DNA of 64,000 nt, taken from the NCBI GenBank assembly GCA_950054255.1, contig CATLOR010000001.1:519589-583588 (forward strand), read 5' to 3'. Below are positions 19,060 to 27,986 of the stretch, piece by piece. Origin of the DNA: an uncultured Rickettsiales bacterium. GTDB lineage: Bacteria; Pseudomonadota; Alphaproteobacteria; Micavibrionales; GCA-2720935. A program made the position numbers and the translations under genes. Below the pieces are notes generated by a model. That model did not search any database and had not been told where the DNA came from. It worked only from the letters and a program-made list of their open reading frames with translations. How positions within the stretch are numbered: the stretch's first letter is position 1; each line of letters opens with the position of its first letter.

Positions 19060-19953
19060 ATGAATAGTGTGAGTATTTCACAAGAAGATGCGCAAACAGC
19101 TCATCAAAGCACAGCATCTGATTATTTTGAGCTTTTAAAACCACGGGTGATGAGCCTCGTGGTTTTTTCTGCTATTGCAGGTGTTGTTATGGCACCAGGG
19201 GCGCTTCATCCGTATCTGGCCTTTATGTCTGTCTTTATGATTGCACTGGGCGCTGGGGCATCAGGGGCGCTTAATATGTGGTATGACCGTGATATTGATG
19301 CGATCATGACTCGCACACAAAAAAGACCCCTTCCTCTTGGAAAGATTACACCAGACGATGCTTTGTTTTTTGGTATTGTATTAACGATTTTATCTGTTGG
19401 ATTTTTAGGGTTAGCGACAAATTGGGTTGCAGCAGGGTTATTGCTGTTTGCATCCTTTTTCTATGTTGTAATTTATACGATGTTTTTAAAGCGTCGAACA
19501 CCTCAAAACATTGTGATTGGTGGCGCCGCAGGGGCTTTTCCTCCTATGATTGGCTGGGCGGCGGTTACAGGTGAAATTACACTTGAATCCCTTATTTTAT
19601 TTGCCATTATTTTCATGTGGACACCACCACATTTCTGGGCTTTGGCTTTATATAAATGTAAAGACTATGAACGCGTTGGTGTGCCGATGATGCCGAATGT
19701 CGCTGGGGAGCGTTCAACCAAAATTCAAATGCTTTTATATACACTTTCTTTGTGGCCATTAACGCTTGCACCTTATTTCTTGGAAATGGTTTCAAGCTAT
19801 TATCTTATTGGTGTTTGTCTTTTAAACCTTGTCTTTACACTAAGCTCTGTTGCCGTTCTACGAGAGAAGGAAGGCTATGATCAAGCGAAGAAAATGTTTG
19901 GATTTTCTATTCTTTATTTATTTTTAGTCTTTACTTTTATGATGATTTTTTAA
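19060..19953 (+). CDS. ctaB: Protoheme IX farnesyltransferase (heme O synthase)
   Basis: CtaB farnesylates heme b to heme o, the precursor of the heme a used by subunit I. It is a UbiA-type membrane prenyltransferase of 297 residues with about eight or nine helices. The first aspartate motif is NMWYDRDIDAIMTRT near residue 72. The family segment KRRTPQNIVIGGAAGAFPPMIGW near 145 and the second motif region WTPPHFWALALYKCKDY near 187 are clear. It begins 5 nt after ctaD. Confidence 0.96.
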   Translation: MNSVSISQEDAQTAHQSTASDYFELLKPRVMSLVVFSAIAGVVMAPGALHPYLAFMSVFMIALGAGASGALNMWYDRDIDAIMTRTQKRPLPLGKITPDDALFFGIVLTILSVGFLGLATNWVAAGLLLFASFFYVVIYTMFLKRRTPQNIVIGGAAGAFPPMIGWAAVTGEITLESLILFAIIFMWTPPHFWALALYKCKDYERVGVPMMPNVAGERSTKIQMLLYTLSLWPLTLAPYFLEMVSSYYLIGVCLLNLVFTLSSVAVLREKEGYDQAKKMFGFSILYLFLVFTFMMIF

Positions 19954-19974
19954 TGATAGACAAAGGACATTCTT

Positions 19975-20094
19975 GTGACTTCTCCAAATTTAGACCCTAA
20001 TCAGAAGAAAAAAAACTATATTGTTTTAGCCATTCTTGTCGCGATCATGATTGGGCTTTTTACATTAACATTAGTTAAAATGGGCGCTCGATGA
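19975..20094 (+). CDS. 39-residue single-helix protein, CoxF-like
   Basis: A short frame starting with GTG, preceded by AAAGGA about 8 nt upstream. It has a polar, lysine-rich N-terminus (residues 1-14) and one hydrophobic helix at about 15-34 ending in KMGAR. Similar tiny proteins, often called CoxF, lie between ctaB and ctaG in many alphaproteobacterial oxidase operons, and position plus architecture suggest the same here. It lies 21 nt after ctaB and 15 nt before ctaG. Its exact role is not established; structural or assembly help for the oxidase is an inference. Confidence 0.72.
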   Translation: MTSPNLDPNQKKKNYIVLAILVAIMIGLFTLTLVKMGAR

Positions 20095-20109
20095 TAAGGC
20101 ATTATTTTT

Positions 20110-20691
20110 ATGGACTATCAAGAGAGAAATAAAAAAAACCTTCTTTTGTTATTTAAGTTAATGATCATTGTTGTTGCTATGGTCGCGTTATCTTTTGCCT
20201 CTGTTCCCTTATATAATTTATTTTGTAAGGTCACAGGCTATGGCGGAACAACGGGGGTTTCAAACGCGGTATCAGATGTTATTCTAGAGAGAAAAGTGAA
20301 AGTTCGTTTTCATGCAGAAACAGCCCTAGATTTACCATGGTATTTTGAAGCAGAACAAAATGATATCACAGTTCAACTTGGACAAGGTGGATTAGCGTCT
20401 TTTGTTGCCCGTAATGAAGCGAGCTACCCTGTTGGTGGTACAGCTATTTTTAATGTGACACCGTTGAAAGCGGGAAAATATTTTAAAAAAATTCAATGTT
20501 TTTGCTTTGATGAGCAAATTTTAGAAGCGGGACAAGAAGTGCATATGCCAGTTTATTTTTATATTGATCCCGAGATGGACCAAGATCCTTTTTTAAAAGA
20601 TATAAAAACGATTACGCTTTCTTATAATTTCTTTAAAGCAGAAAGCGATTCCTTGGACAAAGCATTAGATCGCTTTTATGAAGAAGAATAA
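20110..20691 (+). CDS. ctaG: Cytochrome c oxidase assembly protein CtaG (Cox11)
   Basis: CtaG/Cox11 delivers copper to the CuB site of subunit I. It is membrane-anchored by one helix at about residues 13-32, with a periplasmic beta domain. The family motif VPLYNLFCKVTGYGGTT near 33 and the copper-binding pair in KIQCFCFDEQ near 135 are intact. The length of 193 residues is typical. It lies between the CoxF-like gene and ctaE, the usual order. Confidence 0.96.
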   Translation: MDYQERNKKNLLLLFKLMIIVVAMVALSFASVPLYNLFCKVTGYGGTTGVSNAVSDVILERKVKVRFHAETALDLPWYFEAEQNDITVQLGQGGLASFVARNEASYPVGGTAIFNVTPLKAGKYFKKIQCFCFDEQILEAGQEVHMPVYFYIDPEMDQDPFLKDIKTITLSYNFFKAESDSLDKALDRFYEEE

Positions 20692-20712
20692 TGGTAAAAG
20701 AAAATCAAAAGC

Positions 20713-20740
20713 TTGCAAAAATGACGTAATTGTTTATAAA
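20713..20740 (+). promoter_or_regulatory. Possible internal promoter before ctaE
   Basis: TTGCAA (20713-20718), 16-nt spacer, TATAAA (20735-20740). It lies in the 122-nt gap between ctaG and ctaE, the largest gap in the oxidase operon. Good match by eye, but AT-rich DNA gives frequent chance matches. Confidence 0.3.
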
Positions 20741-20813
20741 TAATTAGGATAAAAGTTTTATACTTTTCCACAAAAAATCCTATTCAGATTAATTTTTTTC
20801 GAGAAAATAAACT

Positions 20814-21644
20814 ATGGCAAATAAGATTGAATATACAACAACTGGTAAGAAACATCCCTATCATTTAGTTGACCCTAGCCCTTGGCCATTATTGGCTTCA
20901 TTAGCAGCAGGAATCACAGCTGCTGGGGCCGTTATGTTCTTTCATGATACAGAGCTTTTTGGTGTATCTGTTGGGAGCAAAGGATTGATTGCCGGTTTTA
21001 TTGGCTTGCTATTAATTGCTTTTTTCTGGTGGAAAGACATTATTCATGAAGCATTTGTTCAGCGCGCACATTCAAAAATTGCAAAAATTGGTATGCGCTA
21101 TGGTATGGCACTTTTTATTGCATCTGAAGTTATGTTCTTTGTTGCATTCTTTTGGGCGTTTTTTGCGGCCAGTTTATTCCCAACCGATGCTATTGGAGGG
21201 ATTTGGCCTCCCGCTTCCGTTGAAACAATAGAGGCTTTTGATCTTCCTTTATTGATGACCATGATTCTTCTTCTCTCTGGCTGTACAGTTACATGGGCGC
21301 ACCATGCTATTGTAGAAGGCCATAACAAAGAAGCGGCGAAAGCACTTGGTATTACAGTTCTTTTAGGGATTGTGTTTACAGGCTTTCAATTATTTGAATA
21401 TCAACATGCGACATTTGGGTTTGCTGAGAATGTTTATGGCGCTACTTTTTATATGGCAACTGGTTTCCACGGGTTCCACGTTTTAGTTGGGACAATCTTT
21501 CTAGCTGTGTGCTGGTGGAGAACTGTTAAAGGTCATTTTACAGCCGATGATCATTTCGGATTTGAAGCAGCTGCATGGTATTGGCATTTTGTTGATGTTG
21601 TTTGGCTTTTCCTATTTGTTGCTGTTTATGTTTGGGGTGCTTAA
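20814..21644 (+). CDS. ctaE: Cytochrome c oxidase subunit III
   Basis: Subunit III stabilises the catalytic core of the oxidase and supports its turnover. It is a seven-helix membrane protein of 276 residues. The N-terminal HPYHLVDPSPWPL near residue 14 is typical, as are the segments ASEVMFFVAFFWAFF near 104, the WPP motif GGIWPPASVETI near 128 and the C-terminal AAAWYWHFVDVVWLFLFVAVYVWG ending. It follows a 122-nt gap with a possible promoter. Confidence 0.97.
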   Translation: MANKIEYTTTGKKHPYHLVDPSPWPLLASLAAGITAAGAVMFFHDTELFGVSVGSKGLIAGFIGLLLIAFFWWKDIIHEAFVQRAHSKIAKIGMRYGMALFIASEVMFFVAFFWAFFAASLFPTDAIGGIWPPASVETIEAFDLPLLMTMILLLSGCTVTWAHHAIVEGHNKEAAKALGITVLLGIVFTGFQLFEYQHATFGFAENVYGATFYMATGFHGFHVLVGTIFLAVCWWRTVKGHFTADDHFGFEAAAWYWHFVDVVWLFLFVAVYVWGA

Positions 21645-21647
21645 TCC

Positions 21648-22031
21648 TTGAAAGAGGATGATATCTCAAATTCAATCATAAAAGATCTAAAGCACGCTTT
21701 GTGTTGTCGATGTCCTCGATGTCGTAAAGGGTCTATCTATAATGGGTTTATAACACTTACCAAACAGTGCTCACAATGTGGGTTTGAGATTTCAAAGCAT
21801 GATAGTGGTGATGGACCTGCTGTTTTTCTTATTTTTGTTTTGGGGTTTTTAATGGTCCCTTTGGCCTTAGTTGTTGATTATGTGTGGCAACCTGCGCTTT
21901 GGGTTCATTTATTATTATGGCCTGTTTTAGGATGCGCTCTTGTGATTGGGCTCTTGCGTCCTGTTAAAGCATATGTGATGATATTACTCTATCGCTATCG
22001 TCCAGATATGTGGGATGATACTTCTTTTTAA
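21648..22031 (+). CDS. DUF983 family membrane protein
   Basis: Small membrane protein of 127 residues from the DUF983 family, which often sits in alphaproteobacterial oxidase operons; its function is unknown. Two CxxC motifs (CRCPRCRKG and CSQCGFEIS, residues 17-50) suggest a zinc ribbon, followed by HDSGDGPAVFLIF, the family signature, and two membrane helices at about 58-75 and 82-103. The start is a TTG three bases after the ctaE stop. No in-frame ATG precedes the CxxC motifs, so the rare start is likely real. Confidence 0.82.
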   Translation: MKEDDISNSIIKDLKHALCCRCPRCRKGSIYNGFITLTKQCSQCGFEISKHDSGDGPAVFLIFVLGFLMVPLALVVDYVWQPALWVHLLLWPVLGCALVIGLLRPVKAYVMILLYRYRPDMWDDTSF

Positions 22032-22062
22032 TATAATAGAATTTTTAACAAGGCGCGTTCTT

Positions 22063-22776
22063 ATGTCACAAACAGAAAAAACCATTTTCCTTCTTTTAAG
22101 CGGTATCGCTGTTATTTTTTTATGTACATTAGGTGTGTGGCAAACAGAACGATTAGAATGGAAAACAGCCTTGATCGAAGAAATGGAAGAGGCCAAGAAT
22201 AAACCATTTATCAATGTGAATATAATGGCTTCGAATAATGTTTTCGAAGAAAGCTTTTATAAATATCGGAAAGCCCATGCAAGTGGTGTTGTTATGAAAG
22301 AGAGTGCGCATTATCTAATCCCACGTGTCCATGATGGAAAAAGTGGTGGGCATGTTGTTCAGCTTGTACGTCTTATCCCGTCCCATAAATATATGATTGT
22401 TGATAAGGGATGGTTAGGAAAAGATGATGCTTTTTCTACCTTTAAAAATGTCGCCTCATTCAATGCAAAAGGACGTGTTAGACCATTTCCAACAAAAGGC
22501 ACATTCCAACCAGAGAACCAAATAGATGATCAAGAAATCTATTGGATTGATAGAGATTTCTTTATTGAGAAATTTAAACTTTCAGAAGAGGACCTTGTTC
22601 CGTTCATATTTGAGCAAACAAGTAAATCACGTTTTGAAACACTTATCCCTCATAGCGAAACGTTAGAACTTAGAAATATGCATTATTATTATGCGTGTTT
22701 TTGGTTTACGATGGCTTTTTTGCTGACGTTATTTGCGGCATTTTTCCTGTATAAAATGAGCTCTAATAAGGAGTAA
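22063..22776 (+). CDS. SURF1 family cytochrome oxidase assembly protein
   Basis: SURF1 (Shy1) helps heme a insertion and early assembly of subunit I. The protein has two membrane helices, at about residues 7-24 and 212-232, flanking a periplasmic domain. Matches include LGVWQTERLEWKTALI near 22 and the conserved MIVDKGWLGKDD near 108. I chose the ATG at 22063 (237 residues); an in-frame ATG at 22015 would overlap the DUF983 gene. It is the last clear oxidase gene, 5 nt before thrC. Confidence 0.88.
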   Translation: MSQTEKTIFLLLSGIAVIFLCTLGVWQTERLEWKTALIEEMEEAKNKPFINVNIMASNNVFEESFYKYRKAHASGVVMKESAHYLIPRVHDGKSGGHVVQLVRLIPSHKYMIVDKGWLGKDDAFSTFKNVASFNAKGRVRPFPTKGTFQPENQIDDQEIYWIDRDFFIEKFKLSEEDLVPFIFEQTSKSRFETLIPHSETLELRNMHYYYACFWFTMAFLLTLFAAFFLYKMSSNKE

Positions 22777-22781
22777 TTTGC

Positions 22782-24176
22782 ATGCGTTATGTGAGTACAA
22801 GAGGAAAAGCACCTGAATTAAGTTTTAGAGAAGTCTTATTGGAAGGGTTGGCACGTGATGGTGGTTTATATATGCCAGCCGAGATCCCCGTTTTATCCTC
22901 ATTTCTTATTAAGAGCTTTAAGGATAAATCTTATAAGGAAATTGCTTTTGATGTTATGAAGCCCTATGTCGAGGCTGATTTATCGGATGAAGAATTAAGA
23001 GATTTAATTGCTAGAAGTTATTCTAAATTTCATCACCCAGATATTACGCCTCTCCATAAGTTAGAAGATGATTTTTTTGTTCTAGAATTATTTCATGGTC
23101 CGACATTAGCATTTAAAGATGTGGCTTTACAATTTTTAGGCAACCTCTTTGAATGGGCGTTGAAAGATCAAGACCCTATTACAATAATTGGCGCAACATC
23201 TGGTGATACAGGCTCTGCTGCGATTGAAGGATGTCGTGGTCATGATAAGGTGCGCTTGTTTATTACGCATCCGCATGAGCGTGTATCAACAGTGCAGCGT
23301 AAACAAATGACCAGTGTGATTGCTGATAATATATATAATATTGCTGTTAAAGGTACATTTGATGATTGCCAAAATCTTGTGAAAGATCTTTTTAATGATG
23401 AAACAATTCGCACAGAGATGCGCTTAAGCGCTATTAATTCCATTAATTGGGCGCGTATCTGTGCTCAAATCCCATATTATTTCTATGCTGCTAGTCGCTT
23501 AAAAAAATCAGATACGGAGTTAGTTGTAACAGTTCCTACAGGTAATTTTGGAAATGTTTTTGCAGGTATTTTAGCCAAGAAAATGGGCGCACCCATTGAT
23601 CGTTTTATTATTGCAACCAATGAGAATGATAGTGTTCATCACTGTTTAGAAACAGGCGAGATGAGAACAGGAACTGTGAAAAAGACATTAAGTCCCAGTA
23701 TGGATATTCAAATATCGAGTAATTTTGAACGGTTGTTATATTTAGAATTGAATAGAGATACAGCTACTGTGTCATCGCTTATGGAGCAATTAAAGAAAGA
23801 GGGATCTTATAAATGGACGCCTAAATTATCAAATTTGGTAACATCTTATTCTGTTTCAAATGAAGAAACAAAAGAGACAATTGGCAAAATCTATGAAGAA
23901 TATGGCTATATGGCTGACCCTCACACAGCAACAGGCTTATTTGCGAGCGCTCAAGATTATTACGAAAGCGAAGAAGGAGCGGTTATTTATTGCTCGCTTG
24001 GCTGTGCTCATCCTGCAAAGTTTCCTGATGCTATATTACATGAGACAGAACGTAAACCAGCCTTGCCTGATTTCTTGTCAGACTTATATGAACGTGCGGA
24101 AAAATTAAGTGTTTTAGATAATGATAAAGAAACACTCATTTCTTTTATGAGGCAGGCTCTTGATGACAAAAATTAA
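22782..24176 (+). CDS. thrC: Threonine synthase
   Basis: PLP enzyme that converts O-phospho-L-homoserine to threonine. The N-terminal MRYVSTRGKAPELSFREVLLEGLARDGGLYMP is diagnostic of the long (fungal/proteobacterial) type. The PLP lysine is in HGPTLAFKDVALQF near residue 113, and the phosphate-binding TIIGATSGDTGSAA is near 138. Length is 464 residues. It follows surf1 by 5 nt and overlaps the peptidase gene by 14 nt. The link from oxidase genes to thrC and an M16 peptidase recurs in alphaproteobacteria. Confidence 0.97.
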   Translation: MRYVSTRGKAPELSFREVLLEGLARDGGLYMPAEIPVLSSFLIKSFKDKSYKEIAFDVMKPYVEADLSDEELRDLIARSYSKFHHPDITPLHKLEDDFFVLELFHGPTLAFKDVALQFLGNLFEWALKDQDPITIIGATSGDTGSAAIEGCRGHDKVRLFITHPHERVSTVQRKQMTSVIADNIYNIAVKGTFDDCQNLVKDLFNDETIRTEMRLSAINSINWARICAQIPYYFYAASRLKKSDTELVVTVPTGNFGNVFAGILAKKMGAPIDRFIIATNENDSVHHCLETGEMRTGTVKKTLSPSMDIQISSNFERLLYLELNRDTATVSSLMEQLKKEGSYKWTPKLSNLVTSYSVSNEETKETIGKIYEEYGYMADPHTATGLFASAQDYYESEEGAVIYCSLGCAHPAKFPDAILHETERKPALPDFLSDLYERAEKLSVLDNDKETLISFMRQALDDKN

Positions 24177-25452
24177 TAAATATCAAACCACAAGGCTTGC
24201 CAATGGATTAGAGGTAATTACGGATTATATGCCCTCTGTTGAAAGCCTTTGTTTAGGTGTTTGGACAGATGTTGGATCTCGCCATGAAGTGAGAGAAACA
24301 AATGGGATTGCGCATTTTTTAGAACATATGGTTTTTAAAGGCACACCAACTAAAACAGCGCTTGATATTGCTCATTCTGTTGATGAGCGTGGTGCGCATA
24401 TTAATGCTTATACATCAAAAGAGAATACAGCTTACTATATACGTTCACTAGCAGAAGACATGCCTTTTAGCTTAAACCTAATCTCTGACATTATTCAAAA
24501 CCCACTCTTTCCAGAAGAAGAATTAGAAAGAGAGAAAGGGGTCGTTATACAAGAAATAGGTATGTATTTAGACACGCCAGATGACTTAGTATTTGATGAT
24601 TTTGCAAAACAGGCCTATGGAGACACATCTTTTGGCCGGAATATTTTAGGGCCAGTTAAGACGGTTTCTTCTTTTACGCGAGATGATTTAAACAAATATC
24701 TTAAGGCATTCTATCATAGTGGTTCTATGAAAATTGTCGCATCAGGACGTATTGATCATGATGAATTTTGTACACAAGTAGAAAAAGAATTTAACGCATT
24801 GCCTTATCAAGACAAGATAAATACATTTGAGCCAGCACAGTATCAAGGCGGTGTTTATCTTCATAAAAAAGAGTTGGAGCAAGTGCATATATTATTAGGC
24901 TATGAATCTTGTTCTTACACAGATGAGGATTATCCTGCAAGCCAGCTATTGGCTTCTTTATTAGGTGGCGGAGATTCTTCACGTATCTATCAAGAGGTAA
25001 GAGAGAAACGTGGTTTGGCTTACTCAACATATGCGTATCAAGACAGTGCGCGTGATACGGGTATGTTTATGATATATGCAGGGACTGGCGTTGATGTGTA
25101 TACACAAACCTATGATGTCCTATGCCAAGAAATAAAGAAAGTCTTGCAAGACGGTATTGATATTAAAGAGCTTGATCGTGCCAAAGCACAAAAAAGAGCG
25201 AGCCTTATTATGGGGGCAGAAAGTAGTTATATGAGAGCGGATCGTGCAGGACGTCATGCTTTGTTTTATCCTGCTTTAAAAGATATTTCTGAAACTGTTC
25301 AACTTTATAATAATGTGATGAAAGAGGACATAGAGAGATGCGCAAAAAAAATATTTATGACGCGTCCAACAGTGACATTTTTAGGGGATTTGGATGGTAA
25401 ACAGAATGTCGATGTTATAGAAGAAAAAGCAGGATTTAATCGTGATTTTTAA
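24163..25452 (+). CDS. M16 family zinc peptidase, processing-peptidase-like
   Basis: Insulinase-family metallopeptidase similar to the beta subunit of the mitochondrial processing peptidase. The inverted zinc motif HFLEHMVFKGT is near residue 50, with the distal ligand in the ENTAYYIRSLAEDM region near 85. A second half contains GGGDSSRIYQEVREKRGLAYS, the glycine-rich substrate loop near 268. No signal peptide is seen, so it is probably cytoplasmic. I chose the ATG at 24163, with GGCAGG upstream, over a TTG directly before it. It overlaps the thrC end by 14 nt. Confidence 0.93.
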   Translation: MTKINKYQTTRLANGLEVITDYMPSVESLCLGVWTDVGSRHEVRETNGIAHFLEHMVFKGTPTKTALDIAHSVDERGAHINAYTSKENTAYYIRSLAEDMPFSLNLISDIIQNPLFPEEELEREKGVVIQEIGMYLDTPDDLVFDDFAKQAYGDTSFGRNILGPVKTVSSFTRDDLNKYLKAFYHSGSMKIVASGRIDHDEFCTQVEKEFNALPYQDKINTFEPAQYQGGVYLHKKELEQVHILLGYESCSYTDEDYPASQLLASLLGGGDSSRIYQEVREKRGLAYSTYAYQDSARDTGMFMIYAGTGVDVYTQTYDVLCQEIKKVLQDGIDIKELDRAKAQKRASLIMGAESSYMRADRAGRHALFYPALKDISETVQLYNNVMKEDIERCAKKIFMTRPTVTFLGDLDGKQNVDVIEEKAGFNRDF

Positions 25453-26089
25453 ACGCAACAAAAATAAAGAAGGTAAGCCTGTACTCATTTCGGCTGTTCC
25501 CAAGAGATGGGAAACAAAGCGCCTTATTCTAAAACCTTATACAAAAGAAGATTTTAACCCTTGGATTGATATTCGAGAAAAAAGTCGCACGCATCTACAG
25601 CCGTGGGAGCCGACATGGGCATCTGATATTTTATCAAAAGAGTCATTTGATAAACGTGTTTTATTCAATACGCATCAATGGGAAAAGGATTTGGGCTATT
25701 GTATGTTGGCTCACAGAAAAGAAGATCATCAGATTGTCGCAGGTGTTAATTTAACACAAATTCGGAAAACAGCATCCATGTCTTCAGGTATTTTAGGCTA
25801 TTGGTGTGGGGCTAATTATTTAAGACAAGGCTATGTTTATGAATCTGTGATTAAAATGATCCAAATGGCTTTTGGTCAAATAGGCATTGAGCGTATACAG
25901 GCCGCTTGTATGCTTTCAAATGAGGCAAGCATGGCTTTGCTAAAAAAGGCTGGATTTCAAGAAGAAGGAATTGCGCGCAATTATTTGAAAATCCGCGGAG
26001 CGTGGACGGATCAAATGATTTTTTCTCTTTTAAAATCAGATGTCTATGGTGCAGCAAAAACTCTAAGCAGTTCCGAAACCGCTTTGTAA
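25442..26089 (+). CDS. GNAT acetyltransferase, RimJ/RimL-like
   Basis: Likely acetyl-CoA-dependent N-acetyltransferase of the RimJ/RimL group that modifies protein N-termini or small amines. In the 215 residues, RWETKRLILKPYTKEDF near 21, the acetyl-CoA loop LGYWCGANYLRQGYVYESVIKMI near 119, and the LKKAGFQEEGIARNY end of the GNAT fold near 168 are visible. The start is GTG, overlapping the M16 peptidase gene by 11 nt. The last 27 nt overlap the 3' end of yqgE on the opposite strand. Confidence 0.82.
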   Translation: MIFKRNKNKEGKPVLISAVPKRWETKRLILKPYTKEDFNPWIDIREKSRTHLQPWEPTWASDILSKESFDKRVLFNTHQWEKDLGYCMLAHRKEDHQIVAGVNLTQIRKTASMSSGILGYWCGANYLRQGYVYESVIKMIQMAFGQIGIERIQAACMLSNEASMALLKKAGFQEEGIARNYLKIRGAWTDQMIFSLLKSDVYGAAKTLSSSETAL

Positions 26090-26656
26090 AGCTTCGACGG
26101 ATACGCCTAGCTTTTTTAAAGCTAATGTCCAAGCTTTTTCTTGTTCTCCACAAAAAACAATCGTTTCATCAGGGTCGACATGAAGCCATGCATTATGGCG
26201 AAGTTCATTATCTAATTGACCAGGTCCCCAGCCCGCATAACCAAGGGCGAAAATCATTTTCTCAGGCCCTTTATTCAATGCAATAGAATGAATAACATCT
26301 GTGGTTGCCGTTAAAGCATAAGGACCATTTGGGACATGTTTTGATTGTTTGTATAAAATATCAGTTGAATGCAAAATAAAGCCACGCTCATGTTCAACAG
26401 GCCCTCCAAAATAGACAGGCACTGTTGTGTCTTTTACATCTAAAGAGAGATTTACTTGTTTAATGAGATCGGAGAGAGAAACCTCACCAAGACGTTTATT
26501 GATGACAATGCCCATCGCGCCTTTTTCGTTATGCTCCATCAGATAGACAAGCGTTTTTGTGAAACGATCATCTTTTAAATCAGGCATAGCAATTAGGATT
26601 TTACCAGATAATCCAATTTGCGCCCCCTCAGGTGTTTTAAGTGTTTTCTTAGCCAT
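26063..26656 (-). CDS. YqgE/AlgH family protein (UPF0301)
   Basis: Conserved protein of unknown biochemical role. Its 197 residues carry the family pattern GKILIAMPDLKDDRFTKTLVYLMEHNEKGAMGIVINK near residue 17, PVYFGGPVEHERGFILHST near 78 and LGYAGWGPGQLDNEL near 138. It starts inside the last codons of purB (8-nt overlap), so the two are probably cotranscribed. Its 3' end overlaps the acetyltransferase on the other strand by 27 nt. Confidence 0.9.
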   Translation of the reverse strand: MAKKTLKTPEGAQIGLSGKILIAMPDLKDDRFTKTLVYLMEHNEKGAMGIVINKRLGEVSLSDLIKQVNLSLDVKDTTVPVYFGGPVEHERGFILHSTDILYKQSKHVPNGPYALTATTDVIHSIALNKGPEKMIFALGYAGWGPGQLDNELRHNAWLHVDPDETIVFCGEQEKAWTLALKKLGVSVEALQSGFGTA

Positions 26657-27947
26657 TAAAAATACGACCCCATAAATGATCTAAATGTTTCAAAAAGCGT
26701 TCTGGATTAAACAAGCTCTCAAGATCGGTTTCTGTTAGATGTAGTGTAACATCTTTGTCTTGTTTTAAAAGAGATAAGAAATTGGCCTCCTTGTTCTCCC
26801 AGACCTGCATCGCATTGCGTTGCACTAGGCGATAGGCATCATCACGGGCAAGTCCTTTCTCTGTGAGGGCAATGAGAACGGATTGCGAGTAAATAAGCCC
26901 TCTTAAATGATTGACATTGTCGATCATGCGTTCTGGGTAAATAAGAAGTTTATCAATGACTGTGGCCATACGGTTAAGAATAAAATCAAGTGCAATCGTT
27001 GCATCAGGAATGACGACCCGCTCAACTGATGAATGTGAAATATCACGTTCATGCCATAAAGCAACATTTTCAAAAGCAGGCATCACATAAGAGCGAATAA
27101 CGCGTGCAAGCCCTGTTACATTTTCTGATAAAACAGGATTACGTTTGTGAGGCATCGCAGAGGATCCTTTCTGGTCTTTAGAGAAAAATTCTTCGACTTC
27201 TCTCACTTCTGTTCTTTGCAGGTGACGTATTTCAACTGCTAAATTCTCAAGGCTTGAGGCGATATTTGCGAGCACCGCCATAAAATGAGCATGACGATCA
27301 CGTGGAATAACTTGTGTTGCATATGTTTCTGGTTTAAACCCAAGTTTTTCACAGATATGTTCTTCTATTCTAGGGTCAATTGTTGCGTAAGTGCCAACCG
27401 CGCCGGAGAGGGTACAAACCGAGATAGTTTCTAAGGCTTGAAGCAAGTGTTTTTTATGGCGTTTGAAAGCGGCATAATGGCCACTTAATTTAAGACCAAA
27501 GGTTGTCGGTTCAGCGTGAATACCGTGAGAGCGGCCAATACAAAGCGTGTTCTTATGTTCTTTTGCTCTTTTTTCTAGGGCTGTAATTAAACTATCTAAT
27601 CCTTGGATTAATAATTCACCCGCTTCTCTTAATTGGAGCGAGAAAGCACTGTCGATTATATCAGAAGAGGTAAGGCCTTTATGGATATAGCGTGCTTCAT
27701 CGCCAACATGTTCGCTAACCGATGTTAAAAATGCAATCACATCATGATGAACTTCGGCTTCTATTTCCGCGATACGCTCGAGATTAAAATCTGCTTTTTT
27801 TCGGATGGTTTGCGCGGCTTCTTGTGGAATTTCGCCAATCTCTGCCATGGCTTCACAGGCAAGGATTTCAACCTCTAACATCGTTTTAAAACGGTTTTCT
27901 AATGTCCAAATATTCGACATTGCTTGGCGGGCGTAACGTGGTATCAT
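26649..27947 (-). CDS. purB: Adenylosuccinate lyase
   Basis: PurB acts twice in purine synthesis, splitting fumarate from SAICAR and from adenylosuccinate. The N-terminal MIPRYARQAMSNIW fixes the start at 27947; the frame is open further upstream but that stretch looks non-coding and crosses the divergent promoter region. Catalytic segments are SSDIIDSAFSLQ near residue 87, HGIHAEPTTFGLK near 140, and the fumarase/lyase signature GSSAMPHKRNPVLSEN near 260. Length is 432 residues. It is divergent from the AI-2E family permease gene, only 39 nt away. Confidence 0.95.
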   Translation of the reverse strand: MIPRYARQAMSNIWTLENRFKTMLEVEILACEAMAEIGEIPQEAAQTIRKKADFNLERIAEIEAEVHHDVIAFLTSVSEHVGDEARYIHKGLTSSDIIDSAFSLQLREAGELLIQGLDSLITALEKRAKEHKNTLCIGRSHGIHAEPTTFGLKLSGHYAAFKRHKKHLLQALETISVCTLSGAVGTYATIDPRIEEHICEKLGFKPETYATQVIPRDRHAHFMAVLANIASSLENLAVEIRHLQRTEVREVEEFFSKDQKGSSAMPHKRNPVLSENVTGLARVIRSYVMPAFENVALWHERDISHSSVERVVIPDATIALDFILNRMATVIDKLLIYPERMIDNVNHLRGLIYSQSVLIALTEKGLARDDAYRLVQRNAMQVWENKEANFLSLLKQDKDVTLHLTETDLESLFNPERFLKHLDHLWGRIFNG

Positions 27948-27986
27948 GAGAAGTCTTAACTTTCGGTATTTAAAGGGTTTTTTATT

